Source: a virus
Direction: 5' to 3' (one strand)
Length of the DNA: 43,314 nucleotides
Virus record (IMG/VR): IMGVR_UViG_3300025914_000023
Location: 1-43,314 of that record
Part shown: positions 22,033 to 31,781 of the stretch, piece after piece
How the letters are laid out: every line of letters begins with the position of its first letter
Numbering within the stretch: the first letter of the stretch is position 1
Made by a program: the position numbers and the translations under genes
The notes under the pieces: model-generated
What the model was told of the DNA's origin: nothing
The model's input: only the letters and a program-made list of their open reading frames with translations
The model's database searches: none

Positions 22033-22668
22033 ATGGGGACCCTGGCGGATCTTAAAACCCGGATCATCAACGAGACCAACCGCGATGACCTCGCGGACGA
22101 CATGTCCGATGATCTGAATACGGTCATCGCCTCGGCGATCGATCAGTTTGCGGCCGAGCGGTGGTGGTTCAACGAGGCACGCACGATCAACGCCTGTGTG
22201 ATCGGCAACGCCTTTTTGACCATCCCGACCGGCGCGCGGATCATTGACGCGGTTTATCTGATCGTCGGCGGCGTCCGTTATTACATGACGCGGCGTCAAA
22301 CCTCCGACATCGATGAGCTGTACTCGGTTCCGATGACGGGCCAGCCGACCGATTACGCGGTCTTCGGCTCCAACATCTACATGTGGCCCACGCCCAATCA
22401 GGCCTACGGCGTGCTTTGGGAGCTGATCACCGACGTAACGCCCGCGCTGGATTACAGCGTCGGCACATCCGCCAACAACTGGACGACAGAAGGCGCCGAC
22501 CTGATCGTCGCGCAGTCGAAAATCCGGCTCTACCGCGATTATCTGTCGTCGAGCGCGCAAGACCCCCGCATCGAGCTGGCGGTGGGCCAAGGGCAGGAAG
22601 CCTATTCGCGTCTGCGAGCGGAAACCAATCGGCGCATCACGACCGGTCGGGTGCAACCGACATGGTGA
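22033..22668 (+). CDS. Head-tail adaptor, gp4/gp6-like, 211 aa
   Basis: N-terminal helices (LADLKTRIINETNRDDLAD, VIASAIDQFAAERWWFNEAR) followed by a beta region (RIIDAVYLIVGGVRYYM, DYAVFGSNIYMWPTPNQAYG) and a long final helix. This matches the P22 gp4-like adaptor family that caps the portal and closes the filled head. Position after the capsid agrees with P22 order. Start at MGTLADL. Confidence 0.8.
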   Translation: MGTLADLKTRIINETNRDDLADDMSDDLNTVIASAIDQFAAERWWFNEARTINACVIGNAFLTIPTGARIIDAVYLIVGGVRYYMTRRQTSDIDELYSVPMTGQPTDYAVFGSNIYMWPTPNQAYGVLWELITDVTPALDYSVGTSANNWTTEGADLIVAQSKIRLYRDYLSSSAQDPRIELAVGQGQEAYSRLRAETNRRITTGRVQPTW

Positions 22669-22916
22669 ACAAGGTCCCCTCCTCTCTGTTGACGGAGCCG
22701 GCTACGCCTGGATGGGCGACGCGCGCCTTCCTGCGGATGCAGCAGGTTTTCCAGCCGATCATCCCGACGTCGCCAACTCACCTGGCGGACTTCGTTTCGA
22801 CGTCGCTTCCCGATCCGGCGCCGTGGCTGGGCTGCGTCATCTACGTCTCCGACGTGAAGAAGGTCGGCGTGTCCAATGGGGCGGCCTGGACCGATCCGGC
22901 GGGAGGCGCGCTCTAG
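22662..22916 (+). CDS. Small structural protein, 84 aa
   Basis: Unrecognised; overlaps the adaptor gene by seven bases and abuts the next ATG. The C-terminal half, WLGCVIYVSDVKKVGVSNGAAW, is the short fold common in phage fibre-associated proteins (a surface-exposed 'yvSD...vgvSnG..W' pattern). Probably tail-fibre related. Confidence 0.65.
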   Translation: MVNKVPSSLLTEPATPGWATRAFLRMQQVFQPIIPTSPTHLADFVSTSLPDPAPWLGCVIYVSDVKKVGVSNGAAWTDPAGGAL

Positions 22917-23516
22917 ATGCCCTCCTCTTACTCCAGCTCGATCCGCCTGAACCTCCAGGCCACCGGCGAGAACAACAACACCTGGGGCGTGATCCTCAAC
23001 AACGGGGTGTTCCAGCTCGTCGACTACGCCATCGCGGGTCGGCTGGCGTTCACGCTCTCGGGCACGAAAACCCTTACGACCGCGCTCGGCGCGACCGATG
23101 AAGCGCGCGTGGCCATGCTTGATGTCACCGGCGGGACCGGTGGCACGATCAGCATTGCTGCGGTCTCCAAAGGCTACTTCGTCCGCAACGGCGCGGCCGG
23201 CGTGGTCACGGTCTCTGCGGGCGGTGCGCTGTCTGCGGCCTACGGCGCCGGAGACGCCGGCCCGTGCTTCAGTGACGGGTCGAACACCTACGGCCTGCGG
23301 CTCGCGGGCCTGAACCTCATCGACTACATTTCCGCGGCGGTGCTGGCCGCGACCGGATCTCTCCCGGCGGCCAGCGGCAACCTCGGCAAGACCCTTATCG
23401 TCGTGAACCCCGGCTCTGGTGAGCAATGGGTCCCGACCTTCATGACCACGGCCTTTATCGCTGACTACGAGACCAACATCAAAGGTCTCGCGGTGGCGTT
23501 GGCCGTGGCGCTTTAG
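22917..23516 (+). CDS. Tail fibre/structural protein, 199 aa
   Basis: The opening SSSIRLNLQATGENNNTWGVILNN is a hallmark of a widespread fibre-protein N-terminus in proteobacterial phages. Gly/Ala/Thr-rich strands follow (FTLSGTKTLTTALG, GGTGGTISIAAVSKG). Likely part of the tail tip or fibre base. Starts at the base after the previous stop. Confidence 0.7.
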   Translation: MPSSYSSSIRLNLQATGENNNTWGVILNNGVFQLVDYAIAGRLAFTLSGTKTLTTALGATDEARVAMLDVTGGTGGTISIAAVSKGYFVRNGAAGVVTVSAGGALSAAYGAGDAGPCFSDGSNTYGLRLAGLNLIDYISAAVLAATGSLPAASGNLGKTLIVVNPGSGEQWVPTFMTTAFIADYETNIKGLAVALAVAL

Positions 23517-23527
23517 GAGCGCCCCTC

Positions 23528-23944
23528 ATGGCCGGGACCGGCAACTCGATCATTACGCCGCAGACGGCCAAGTCGGCCTATGTGATCTACGCAACGGCGC
23601 AGACGGTTTATCCGCCCACGACTGCGCCCGCCAATACGGCGCTGTTGATGACGGCGGGCGCCAATGGCGGCCGGCTGACCCGTCTTTATGCGATGCCGCA
23701 GGAAAGTACGGGGGCGACGGGGGCCGTCCAATATTACCGGTCCAATGATGCTGGCGTGACCAAGTATTGGTCCGGCGCCCTGGCTGTGACGAATGACACG
23801 GTCAGCACGACTGATCCGCCGATCACGCTCGACTTCGGGTTTTCGGACGACAATCCGATGATCTTGATGGCCAATGAGCGCATTTACGTCGCGCCGAGCA
23901 TCGCGAAAAACTTCGTCTTCGTGGCGGAGTGGGCTGACTACTGA
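23528..23944 (+). CDS. Structural protein, 138 aa
   Basis: Beta-rich, Thr/Ala-rich (AQTVYPPTTAPANTALLMTAG, GGRLTRLYAMPQESTG, then FVFVAEWADY at the end). Similar short proteins are found among tail genes; precise role unknown. Its TGA overlaps the next ATG (TGATG). Confidence 0.65.
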   Translation: MAGTGNSIITPQTAKSAYVIYATAQTVYPPTTAPANTALLMTAGANGGRLTRLYAMPQESTGATGAVQYYRSNDAGVTKYWSGALAVTNDTVSTTDPPITLDFGFSDDNPMILMANERIYVAPSIAKNFVFVAEWADY

Positions 23945-24669
23945 TGCCGGCTGGCCAGCCTCTGCGGGGTTTTGTCGCCCAATCGATGAGCGCGCGGAAG
24001 TCGTTTCGCGCGGCGTCGATCAGTATGCCGGCCGCGCTCGATCTTTCGACGGGATCGGGGACCTTCGTTGTCACCGTCTCCGGGACGCTGCTGATCTGGG
24101 CCTATGGCGCGGGCGGCTCGGGTTGTAGCGGGGGCTCAGGCGGCGCCGGCGCCGGCGGAGCCGCGAGCCTTTACCGACGTCAGCGCGTCGTCAAAGGGCA
24201 GACGGTTTCATACGTAATCGGCGCCGCTGGAGCTGCCGTCACGAACACGGACGGCAACGACGGCGGGGACACCGTCGTCACGCTTCCGAATGGCCGCGTT
24301 CTGACGGCCGGCGGCGGCAAAAAGGGGCTGCTGGCCGTGGCTGGCATCGGCGGCGCGGCCACGGGCGGAGATATCAATCGGACGGGCGGAAGCGGCGGCC
24401 AGCTCGGCGGCAACGGCTCCAGCGCGACCGGCGGTGGCGTCGGCGGCCTCGGCGGCATTGGGAATGTCGATGTGGGCGGCGGCGGCGCCGGTGCGGGGTT
24501 CTCCGACATTGGGCTTGGGCTTGGCGGCGGGGCGGGCGGGGACTCGTCTTTCGGTGCGGCGCCTACTGCGGGCTCCTGGGGCGGCGGCGGGGCGGGCAAC
24601 GGTGCGGGCTCCGCGTCTGGCGCCGGGGGTCCCGGCCATCTGCTGATGCTGTTGATCCAGGCGCATTGA
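23944..24669 (+). CDS. Glycine-rich tail fibre tip protein, 241 aa
   Basis: From residue ~50 the sequence is dense in glycine (GAGGSGCSGGSGGAG, GGVGGLGGIGNVDVGGG, GGGGAGNGAGSASGAGG), the composition of polyglycine-II-type adhesin tips and glycine-rich fibre domains, ending in LLMLLIQAH. Likely a receptor-contacting or tail-tip part. The GC-rich repetitive DNA could vary by slippage or recombination. Confidence 0.7.
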   Translation: MPAGQPLRGFVAQSMSARKSFRAASISMPAALDLSTGSGTFVVTVSGTLLIWAYGAGGSGCSGGSGGAGAGGAASLYRRQRVVKGQTVSYVIGAAGAAVTNTDGNDGGDTVVTLPNGRVLTAGGGKKGLLAVAGIGGAATGGDINRTGGSGGQLGGNGSSATGGGVGGLGGIGNVDVGGGGAGAGFSDIGLGLGGGAGGDSSFGAAPTAGSWGGGGAGNGAGSASGAGGPGHLLMLLIQAH

Positions 24670-24671
24670 CA

Positions 24672-26192
24672 ATGGCCAACATCCCCTTTGTCCCGCCGCC
24701 CGGCCTCGTCTCGAACGACACGACTTTTGATGCGCCCGGCCGGTGGTGGGACGCCAGCATGGTCCGGTTTTATCAGGGGTCCTGGCAGACGGTTGGCGGC
24801 TGGGAACGGCTCACGACGGACACGATTTCCGGAGCCTGCCGGGCGGTGTTCGGCTGGAGCGATGGAGCGGCGGTTCTGAACATCGCATTCGGGACCCATC
24901 AGGCGCTCCAGGTCTGGCAAGGCGGCTTGCTGGCCACCATCACGCCGGCCGTTGGCTTCACGCCCGGCGCGGTCGACGGGACCGGCGGCGCCGGCTACGG
25001 GACCGGCGTCTATGGCATGGGAACGTACAGCTCTCCATCGACCGCCGACTATTTCCCGTTGACCTGGAGCCTGGGCGCCTTTGGGTCGTGGCTGATCGCG
25101 AATCCGCGCAATCAGGGGATCTTCCGATGGGAAAACGTTCTGGCGACACCGGCCGCGCTCCTGCCGAACGCGCCCGCGCGGGTGACCTATACACTCTGCC
25201 TGCCGCAACGGCAGATCATGGCCCTGGGCTGCAATGAGGAGGTCTCGGGGACCTTCAATCCGCTGTGCATCCGTTGGTCCGATATCGAGGACCCGGAAAA
25301 CTGGACGACGGCGACCAACAATAACGCTGGCGAATACATCCTGGAGGGTGGCGGCCGGATCGTCTGCGGCCGGGTCATCGGCGACTATGTGTTCATCTGG
25401 ACCGATGTAGCGGTCTATCTCGGGACCTTCGTCGGTTCGCCCGATCAGACCTGGAGCTTCAACAAGATCGGCGACCACATGGGCTCGATCTCGCCCGGCG
25501 GTCCGGTGATCAGCAGCCAGACGGCCATGTGGATTTCGCCCGATGCGCAGTTCTGGAGCTGCACCTTGGGCGGCGTACCGCAGATCGTTGATTGCCCAAT
25601 TCGCGACGACTTCAAGGAGAACATCGCGCTTGGCCAGTCGGACAAGATCGTCGGCTCGACGGTGTCGCCGTTCTCGGAAGTGGTGTGGTTTTACCCGGAC
25701 GGTCGCGATGGGCTGGAGAACAGCCGCGAGCTGCGCATTTCGCCTGAGGGCTGGTGTCGCGGGCGCATGGCGCGACTGGCGTTCATGGACACCGGGCCCG
25801 CCGCCTACCCGGTTGGCGTCGACTACAACGGCGCGACGGGGAACGCGTACTGGCACGAGAAAGGGTCATCGGCTGACGGCGGGATGATCGCGGGCTGGAT
25901 CGAAAGCACGGATTTCTATTGGGATGAGGCGCAAGGGCAGATGGGGGTTAACGGCGTGTGGCCGGACTTCCTGAACCAAGCCGGCCAGATTTGGCTGACC
26001 CTGAAGACGCGGCGTCGGCCGCAGTCGACGGAGCGCGTTCATGGGCCCTGGACCCTGTCGCCTGGGCAAGAACAGCGGTCGTTCCGAGCGAGCGGCCGGA
26101 TTTTCCGGGTCCGCTATGAGTTCAACTCGGTCCCGGCTTTCGTCCGCTACGGACGTCATGAATTCGATGTGTCGCCCCTGGGCGGGCGATAG
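24672..26192 (+). CDS. P22 gp10-like DNA stabilisation/tail hub protein, 506 aa
   Basis: Begins MANIPFVPPPGLVSNDTTF and has FDAPGRWWDASMVRFYQGSWQ-type opening blocks, REVSGTFNPLCIRWSDIED-like beta-propeller segments and a closing FRVRYEFNSVPAFVRYG. Length and order match P22 gp10-type packaged-DNA stabilisation proteins that plug the portal vestibule after packaging. ATG 24672 preferred over a TTG at 24666. Confidence 0.8.
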   Translation: MANIPFVPPPGLVSNDTTFDAPGRWWDASMVRFYQGSWQTVGGWERLTTDTISGACRAVFGWSDGAAVLNIAFGTHQALQVWQGGLLATITPAVGFTPGAVDGTGGAGYGTGVYGMGTYSSPSTADYFPLTWSLGAFGSWLIANPRNQGIFRWENVLATPAALLPNAPARVTYTLCLPQRQIMALGCNEEVSGTFNPLCIRWSDIEDPENWTTATNNNAGEYILEGGGRIVCGRVIGDYVFIWTDVAVYLGTFVGSPDQTWSFNKIGDHMGSISPGGPVISSQTAMWISPDAQFWSCTLGGVPQIVDCPIRDDFKENIALGQSDKIVGSTVSPFSEVVWFYPDGRDGLENSRELRISPEGWCRGRMARLAFMDTGPAAYPVGVDYNGATGNAYWHEKGSSADGGMIAGWIESTDFYWDEAQGQMGVNGVWPDFLNQAGQIWLTLKTRRRPQSTERVHGPWTLSPGQEQRSFRASGRIFRVRYEFNSVPAFVRYGRHEFDVSPLGGR

Positions 26193-26239
26193 GTTGCCCC
26201 TTGCGGGCTGCTCCCTCACGGCGATGAGTGGAGGTCCCT

Positions 26240-26683
26240 ATGAGCGAAGCCGTCGAGCCCGGTTTTCTGGCCGAAGAACCGGAAGCCGACGAAGTCGTCA
26301 TCAATCTCGCAACGAAAGTTGACCCGCTGATGGCGGAGTGGTCGCGGTTCCGGGACCAGTTCGCCGAGGGCATGGACGGCGGCTTTTGGACGATTGAAGA
26401 TCTCGAACAGAAGATCGCGCACCGGCGCGCCTTCTTCTTTCCCGGCGCCAACGCCGCACTCGTTGGCCACATCAACGTTTATCCTGGCGGCCGGCGCACC
26501 TTTGAAACGCTCTGGGCGACCGGTGACCCCGCGGAAATCGTGGCCATGGCGCCGGGGGTTGAGGCCGTGGCGCGGATGATGGGCTGCGACTCGATGCTGA
26601 TCGAAGGGCGGCCGGCGTGGCTGCGGCTGCTGCGCAGTCAGGGCTATGAGCCCTGGTCGCAGACGATCTTTAAGGCGCTGTAG
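26240..26683 (+). CDS. P22 gp14-like / GNAT-fold phage protein, 147 aa
   Basis: The pattern AALVGHINVYPGGRRTFETLW, AEIVAMAPGVEAVARMMGC, RLLRSQGYEPWSQTIFKAL is the acetyltransferase-like fold of the P22 gp14 family. No clear acetyl-CoA P-loop is visible, so enzymatic activity is doubtful. It sits exactly between the gp10-like and ejection genes as in P22. GGAGG seven bases before the ATG. Confidence 0.75.
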   Translation: MSEAVEPGFLAEEPEADEVVINLATKVDPLMAEWSRFRDQFAEGMDGGFWTIEDLEQKIAHRRAFFFPGANAALVGHINVYPGGRRTFETLWATGDPAEIVAMAPGVEAVARMMGCDSMLIEGRPAWLRLLRSQGYEPWSQTIFKAL

Positions 26684-26685
26684 CC

Positions 26686-27594
26686 GTGGGCCTCTCCACG
26701 AAAAAGCAGAAGACGACTTCGACGCAAAACACGTCGAACACGTCGAATTCGACAGCCACGACCACGCCGAATGTTCCGGATTGGCTGCTCAATCCGGCGA
26801 AGCAGGTCGCTGGGAATGTCAGCGGCCTGTTGGGGACGCCCGCCTCGAACTACGCCCCGACGATCTCCGGTTTGCAGCAGCAGACCTTTAACCAGGCGGG
26901 AAGCCTCGCGCCGTCGCCCTACTTCGGTCAAGCGGCTGACGCGGCCAACGGTGTGCAGGACGTTCAGGGTCAGTCGGTTCTGGACAATCTGTCGGCCTAC
27001 TACAATCCGTTCAAAGATCAGGTGCTGAACCCGGTCCTCGCCGACTATGACGAGCAAGCCGGGATCACGCGCGCGGCGCAGGCTGCGCAGGGCGCGCAAG
27101 GCGCTTTCCGCGGGTCGCGGTTCGGTATTCGCGAAGGCCAGACGGAAGGCGAGCTGGCCCGAGGCCGCGCCTCCACCGAGGGCGGCCTTCTGGGTAACAT
27201 GTATACGCAGGCGACCGCGCTTTCCGGTCAGGACGCGGACCGCAGGCAAGCGGCGGCCTTGGCCAACCAAGGCGCCGGTTTCCAGCGGGCGGGTCTGCTG
27301 GCCAATCTCGGCACGGCGAGCGGTAACGATGCGCGGGCGAACCTCGGCCTTCAAGGCGAGTTGGGAGCGCAGCAGTCGGCGGCCCAGAATGCGATCCGGC
27401 AATACCCGATCACCTACGCCGGCCAGCAGGAGGGCCTTCTGTCCGGGCTGAACACCGGCGACTATTCGGGGCGGACCGTTGACCAGTCGGGCACGGAAAC
27501 TGGCACGATGACCGGGACATCGACGACCACAAGCAATCCCGGCCTGCTGGCTGGTCTCGGCCAAGCCGCGCAGATCGCGGCCCTGTTCATTTAG
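26686..27594 (+). CDS. Ejection protein, gp7-like, 302 aa
   Basis: Low-complexity Thr/Asn/Ser N-terminus (TTSTQNTSNTSNSTATTTP), WLLNPAKQVAGNVSGLL, then long Ala/Gln/Gly-rich helices (AAQAAQGAQGAFRGSRFG, GAQQSAAQNAIRQYP). A hydrophobic GLAGLGQAAQIAALFI-like end. These features are typical of P22-type gp7/internal proteins injected with DNA. Starts at GTG right after the previous stop. Confidence 0.7.
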   Translation: MGLSTKKQKTTSTQNTSNTSNSTATTTPNVPDWLLNPAKQVAGNVSGLLGTPASNYAPTISGLQQQTFNQAGSLAPSPYFGQAADAANGVQDVQGQSVLDNLSAYYNPFKDQVLNPVLADYDEQAGITRAAQAAQGAQGAFRGSRFGIREGQTEGELARGRASTEGGLLGNMYTQATALSGQDADRRQAAALANQGAGFQRAGLLANLGTASGNDARANLGLQGELGAQQSAAQNAIRQYPITYAGQQEGLLSGLNTGDYSGRTVDQSGTETGTMTGTSTTTSNPGLLAGLGQAAQIAALFI

Positions 27595-27603
27595 GAGGGG
27601 TGA

Positions 27604-28302
27604 GTGGGCCTGTTCGATTTCATGAAGCCGACGCAGAACGTCAATCCCGGTCAGGTCATCCATGACCCGCGGGTGGGCGATCTCCAGACGGCGCCGACGC
27701 TGGGCGGCCAGTCGACGTTCCTGGACCGGCTGCGCGCGCCGGATGACCGCGGCCTGACCTTTGGGGACAAGCTGTTTGCGGCGGGCGGGATTGCGCAGGG
27801 CGACAGTTCCGGGGCGATGCAGTACCTGCAAAATCAGCGGCAGACCGCGCGGACGACCAAGCTTCAGGATATGCAGCTTGACGACCGTAAGCGCCGGTCG
27901 GCCGCCTTTAAGGCGGCTATGGCTACCGGCCAATTCGATCCGGCGGTATACGCGCAAATTTCTGAAGACAGCCTGGACCCGGATGACCTTGCGAAGCTGC
28001 AAGGCGCCTTCCGGTCGCATCGGCAGTTCGTCCAGGGCGGGGGCGGCGGCGTGTATCTTGGCGATCCGGAGAGCGGCCAATTCGAGCAAATGGTCAAGCC
28101 GCCGCCGAAGTCCGCGGGCGGCTATGTCCAGGACCCGGACACCGGCGAGTGGTCGTTCGCGCCCGGCGGTCCGGCGGACCCGGCTGTCATCCGCCAGCTC
28201 GCCAACATCCGGCGTCAGGCGGTGACGTCGAACCCGATGCCCAAAGCCGCCGGCAAGGGCCGCGCGCCGAAGTCTTACGGCGCCGCCGATATCCGGTTCT
28301 AG
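27604..28302 (+). CDS. Probable ejection/internal virion protein, 232 aa
   Basis: Starts GTG: MGLFDFMKPTQNVNPGQ. Central helices (DDRKRRSAAFKAAMATG, DPDDLAKLQGAFRSHRQF) and a disordered basic tail (KAAGKGRAPKSYG). Family not firmly recognised; placed between gp7-like and larger internal proteins, spaced ten bases from each, so likely part of the injection machine. Confidence 0.6.
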   Translation: MGLFDFMKPTQNVNPGQVIHDPRVGDLQTAPTLGGQSTFLDRLRAPDDRGLTFGDKLFAAGGIAQGDSSGAMQYLQNQRQTARTTKLQDMQLDDRKRRSAAFKAAMATGQFDPAVYAQISEDSLDPDDLAKLQGAFRSHRQFVQGGGGGVYLGDPESGQFEQMVKPPPKSAGGYVQDPDTGEWSFAPGGPADPAVIRQLANIRRQAVTSNPMPKAAGKGRAPKSYGAADIRF

Positions 28303-28311
28303 GAGGGCGAC

Positions 28312-29139
28312 ATGTCGGAACCCTGGGATGGTCGCCCTGGTGTCGCCAGCGATGGGACGCCCGTGGTCTGGGTCGCGAGCCTGGGCCGCGGTCTGCCGAT
28401 TTCGCAGGCTAAGGCCATGGGGGTGCAGGTGCGCCAGCAGCCGCCGAGCGCTGGCGGCGTGAATGGCTTCGACATGTCGGCGGCCGATCCGAAGTTCGCG
28501 CAGCGCATGGCCACGGAACGGGCGGCTATGGACGTCAAGCGGCTGTCGGCGGCCAGCGATGGCGTGCGCGAGGGGTTCTCGAATGAACAGAACGCGTTGG
28601 GGGCCGAAGCTCTGCTGAAGAGCGACACGCCGACCGGGCCCTTTGCAAAACAGCGGATCGGGGCTGGTCGGGCGCTCGGCGGGTTCCTGGGCGGCGTGGT
28701 CCCCGGCATTCCGACGCAGGCCCAGACAACAAACCTGGAACAGCTCCAGACGCTGGCCAATCAGGGCACGCTCGGCAACGTCGGTCAGCTCAAGGGCCCG
28801 ATGTCGGACCGCGACGTCATGTTCCTGAAGACGCTCCAGTATGATCCGAACGCGACGAAGGCCCATAATTTCCAGGTGGTCGAGGCCCAGAAATGGGCGT
28901 CGGCGCGGCAGGCGGCCTATGGCTCGGCGCTGCGTGCCTGGACGAAAGTTCTTGGGTCGCCGTCTGCCCTGAATGCGAACGGCCTCGATTTCGACCGGTG
29001 GTGGGGCCAATATTCGGAACAGCACCTGCCGCGCCCTGGGACGACGCCGGTGAACCCGCGCGCTCAGGCGAATGACGCGCTGAAGGCGAAGAGCGCGCAG
29101 GCGAAGGGTCAGCCGGTCTTCCTGGGTTACGAGCAATAG
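28312..29139 (+). CDS. Probable ejection protein, 275 aa
   Basis: Opens SEPWDGRPGVASDGTPVVWVA and has long helices (RMATERAAMDVKRLSAASDG, LEQLQTLANQGTLGNVGQL, AYGSALRAWTKVLGSPSALN). The layout suggests a gp20-like injected protein. No lysozyme or peptidase signature is seen. Two bases separate it from the next gene. Confidence 0.6.
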   Translation: MSEPWDGRPGVASDGTPVVWVASLGRGLPISQAKAMGVQVRQQPPSAGGVNGFDMSAADPKFAQRMATERAAMDVKRLSAASDGVREGFSNEQNALGAEALLKSDTPTGPFAKQRIGAGRALGGFLGGVVPGIPTQAQTTNLEQLQTLANQGTLGNVGQLKGPMSDRDVMFLKTLQYDPNATKAHNFQVVEAQKWASARQAAYGSALRAWTKVLGSPSALNANGLDFDRWWGQYSEQHLPRPGTTPVNPRAQANDALKAKSAQAKGQPVFLGYEQ

Positions 29140-29141
29140 AC

Positions 29142-31781
29142 GTGGCCGTTTTCCGTATCCAGATGCCGGATGGGAAGGTCGCCCGCATCCAGGCGGACAG
29201 CCCTGATCAAGCCATGGACTTCGCCAAGGCAGGGCTGAAGCCGACGCCTGCGCAGGCGGACTATACGAAGGCGCGCGCCGACGCGGCGGCGGTGGATGCG
29301 CATCGCGGGCATGGGGTTGTTGACGCTCTTACGCAAATGCCGCTCCCGATCGGCGATGAGATCCGGGGCGCCGGGGCGGCTGGGCTTGAAGGTGTGTTGA
29401 ATGTCGGTCGAGCCGTCACCGGCAAGCCGACGCGGGACCTGGGCGCCGTCTACCGGGCCAATCAGGATCAAGAGGAAGCCTTTCAGCAGCAGATGCAGCA
29501 AGAGCATCCGATCGCGACGACGGTCGGGACGTTGCTGGCTGGTCTGACGGCGGCTCCGGTACGCGGCAGAAGCGGCGCAGCGCCGGGGGCGGCTGACCCG
29601 AACTTCGGGGCGACGCCTGGGGGCGTCTCCGGCTTCCTGAAGGGCATGGGTACCGCGGCGGCGACCGGAGGGGCCTACGGCGGCCTCTACGGGGCTGCTG
29701 AGGGCCATTCGTTGCAGGAGCGGGCGGAGAACGCCAAGCGCGGCACTGAGGGCGGCGCTCTGATGGGCGGTCTGCTGCATGGCGTCGGTGTTCCGGTGGC
29801 ATCGGCCGTCCGCAAGGGCGCAGCCGACCTGGCGGACACAGTTGGTGGGATGATCAAGCCCAAGCCGCCGGTGTCGGGGCCGGCCGTCGCGACGCCGGAG
29901 GATGCGCGGCGCGCGGCCATCGCGGCGACGCAGCTTGCGCGCAAGAAGGGCATCACGTCAGCGACGGTGGCCGACCGCGCCGCACCCTATGCCGGCAAGG
30001 ACGTGATGGCCGCCGAGTTGATCGGGCCTGAGGGGGTCAATCAGCTCGCGGCCACCGCACGGCGTGGCGGTCAGACCGGCGGCGACGTGCGTGCGCGGGT
30101 CTATGCGCGCCAGCAGGCGGCGTCAGAGCGCATCCAGCAGGACTTCCAAGATCAGCTCGGCGTCTCCCCCGCTGCGGCGGCCGGCGATATTGATCAGATG
30201 GTGGAGGAGGGCCAAGCGGCGGCCCGCCCGCTCTATGATGCAGCCTTGGGTGGCGAAGGCGGCGTTTGGAACGATCAGCTCCAAGGGCTGGCCCAGCGGC
30301 CGGTGATCCGTCAGGCGCTGTCTAGCGCGGACGTTTCGGCGCGGAACGCTGGTCGGGTCGGCGAGGGGCTGGCCATGGGGCGTGTCGAGGTTCCGAACCC
30401 GGCGGACTTCGTCGAGCCGCCTGACGTTGGCCAAGCCGTCAATCCCGCGGCCATGCGCCGGGCCCCTGCCCGCGCGCCGTCTCAGGGTCCATCGCTCATG
30501 CAGTTCATCGCAGGTCGCGGCGGGGCGGCCGATGCCGGCGGCGACTTGGCGGCCATGGACGCCGGCCAGTGGCATCTTGGCCGGCCGTTCCAAAAGCCTG
30601 TGATCGGTCAGGGCGACCTGGACCGGCTGGGCGAAGCGGCATGGGAAGCGGGATACTTTCCTGAGCTGACGCAGCGGCCCACGCTCGATCAGGTCCAAGC
30701 GGCCATCCGGCAGGAGCTGCAGGGGCGTCCGAGGTTCGCGCGGTCGGCTGATCAGGGCGCGCTCGATCGCATGGCCGGTCGCAGTGCAGATGAAGAGCTG
30801 GCTTACCGCGGCTCTGACGGGGCGGATCTGCCGGACCCGGACGCCTATGGCGCGCGGCCTGCGCCGGAGACCGAGCCTGCGCACATGGAGGCGCCGACCG
30901 CCGCGAGCTGGGATTCGGTCAAGAAGCGGCTCGATGCGCTGGTGGAGCGTGATCCGGCGACGGGTAAGGTGATCACCACGGGCGAGGCCGGCATCCGCAA
31001 TCGCGATCTCGCCACGGCGGCCAACGATCTGCGCCGCGCTCTGGCCGGAGACGAGACGGGCCAAGGGGCGGCGATCCCCGGCTACCGCGAGGCCCTGAAC
31101 GCGTCCGGCGATTACATGAGCGTGCGCGGCGCCTATGAGCGCGCAAGCGGTCGGCTGACGCAGGGGACGGTACGCGACTTCGGCAAGCTCTGGGCGTCGC
31201 TGAAGACGGACGGTGAGAGGAACGCGGTGAAGGCGGCTCTCGCGAACGACGTGACCAAGTTGTGGGAACGCGGCCAGCTCAAGGGGGGCAAGTTCGCCAT
31301 TCCTGGTGTCCAGCAGAAACTGGAGCTGGCGTTCGGCAAGGGGCCCGCGGCGACCTTCATCGGCCGCATGGAAAAGGAAGCCGAGCTGGCCGCATCCGGC
31401 GCGCGCGCAGCGCCCTATGGCGGATCGCCGACCATGGGCCTTCAGGAAGCTTCAGGCGAAATGGATGCCGCTGGCCACGTGAGCGATGTGACGCGCATTG
31501 GCGGCAAGCTGATGGGCGGCAAGCCGCTGAGCGCCGCTGTCGATGGCGCATTGACGCTGATCAAGAACAGCGCGGCGCGGGCTCGAACGCGGGGCATGAA
31601 CGAAGCCACGCGCGACGCCTATGGCGCGATCCTCCAGATGGGTCCGGAGGACTTCGCGTCGTTCCTGGCGGAGTGGGAGAAATTGCCGGAAGCGACCAAG
31701 CGCAGCTTCCCGCTTCCGGCGGGTCTGATTGGCGGGTCTATGGTCGGACAGGCGCAGGTCGAGAACCGACCCGATCGTTAG
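29142..31781 (+). CDS. Large ejection/internal virion protein, 879 aa
   Basis: Starts AVFRIQMPDGKVARIQADSP-like (a short N-terminal domain seen in phage injection proteins), then Ala/Gly/Gln-rich helical stretches with glycine-zipper-like AATGGAYGGLYGAAEGHS near residue 170, consistent with membrane insertion. The rest is helical, ending GGSMVGQAQVENRPDR. By size and position it corresponds to P22 gp16/gp20. No transglycosylase E/Q-T-S motif is visible. Last late gene; stop overlaps the leftward gene at 31778. Confidence 0.65.
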   Translation: MAVFRIQMPDGKVARIQADSPDQAMDFAKAGLKPTPAQADYTKARADAAAVDAHRGHGVVDALTQMPLPIGDEIRGAGAAGLEGVLNVGRAVTGKPTRDLGAVYRANQDQEEAFQQQMQQEHPIATTVGTLLAGLTAAPVRGRSGAAPGAADPNFGATPGGVSGFLKGMGTAAATGGAYGGLYGAAEGHSLQERAENAKRGTEGGALMGGLLHGVGVPVASAVRKGAADLADTVGGMIKPKPPVSGPAVATPEDARRAAIAATQLARKKGITSATVADRAAPYAGKDVMAAELIGPEGVNQLAATARRGGQTGGDVRARVYARQQAASERIQQDFQDQLGVSPAAAAGDIDQMVEEGQAAARPLYDAALGGEGGVWNDQLQGLAQRPVIRQALSSADVSARNAGRVGEGLAMGRVEVPNPADFVEPPDVGQAVNPAAMRRAPARAPSQGPSLMQFIAGRGGAADAGGDLAAMDAGQWHLGRPFQKPVIGQGDLDRLGEAAWEAGYFPELTQRPTLDQVQAAIRQELQGRPRFARSADQGALDRMAGRSADEELAYRGSDGADLPDPDAYGARPAPETEPAHMEAPTAASWDSVKKRLDALVERDPATGKVITTGEAGIRNRDLATAANDLRRALAGDETGQGAAIPGYREALNASGDYMSVRGAYERASGRLTQGTVRDFGKLWASLKTDGERNAVKAALANDVTKLWERGQLKGGKFAIPGVQQKLELAFGKGPAATFIGRMEKEAELAASGARAAPYGGSPTMGLQEASGEMDAAGHVSDVTRIGGKLMGGKPLSAAVDGALTLIKNSAARARTRGMNEATRDAYGAILQMGPEDFASFLAEWEKLPEATKRSFPLPAGLIGGSMVGQAQVENRPDR

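Noticed and set aside
24100-24660. CRISPR-like or tandem repeat array
   Set aside because: The repetitive look comes from glycine codons in a coding frame; no regular spacers or direct repeats.
26240-26683. Toxin-type GNAT acetyltransferase
   Set aside because: No acetyl-CoA P-loop motif and no antitoxin partner; gp14-like order in the virion block explains it better.
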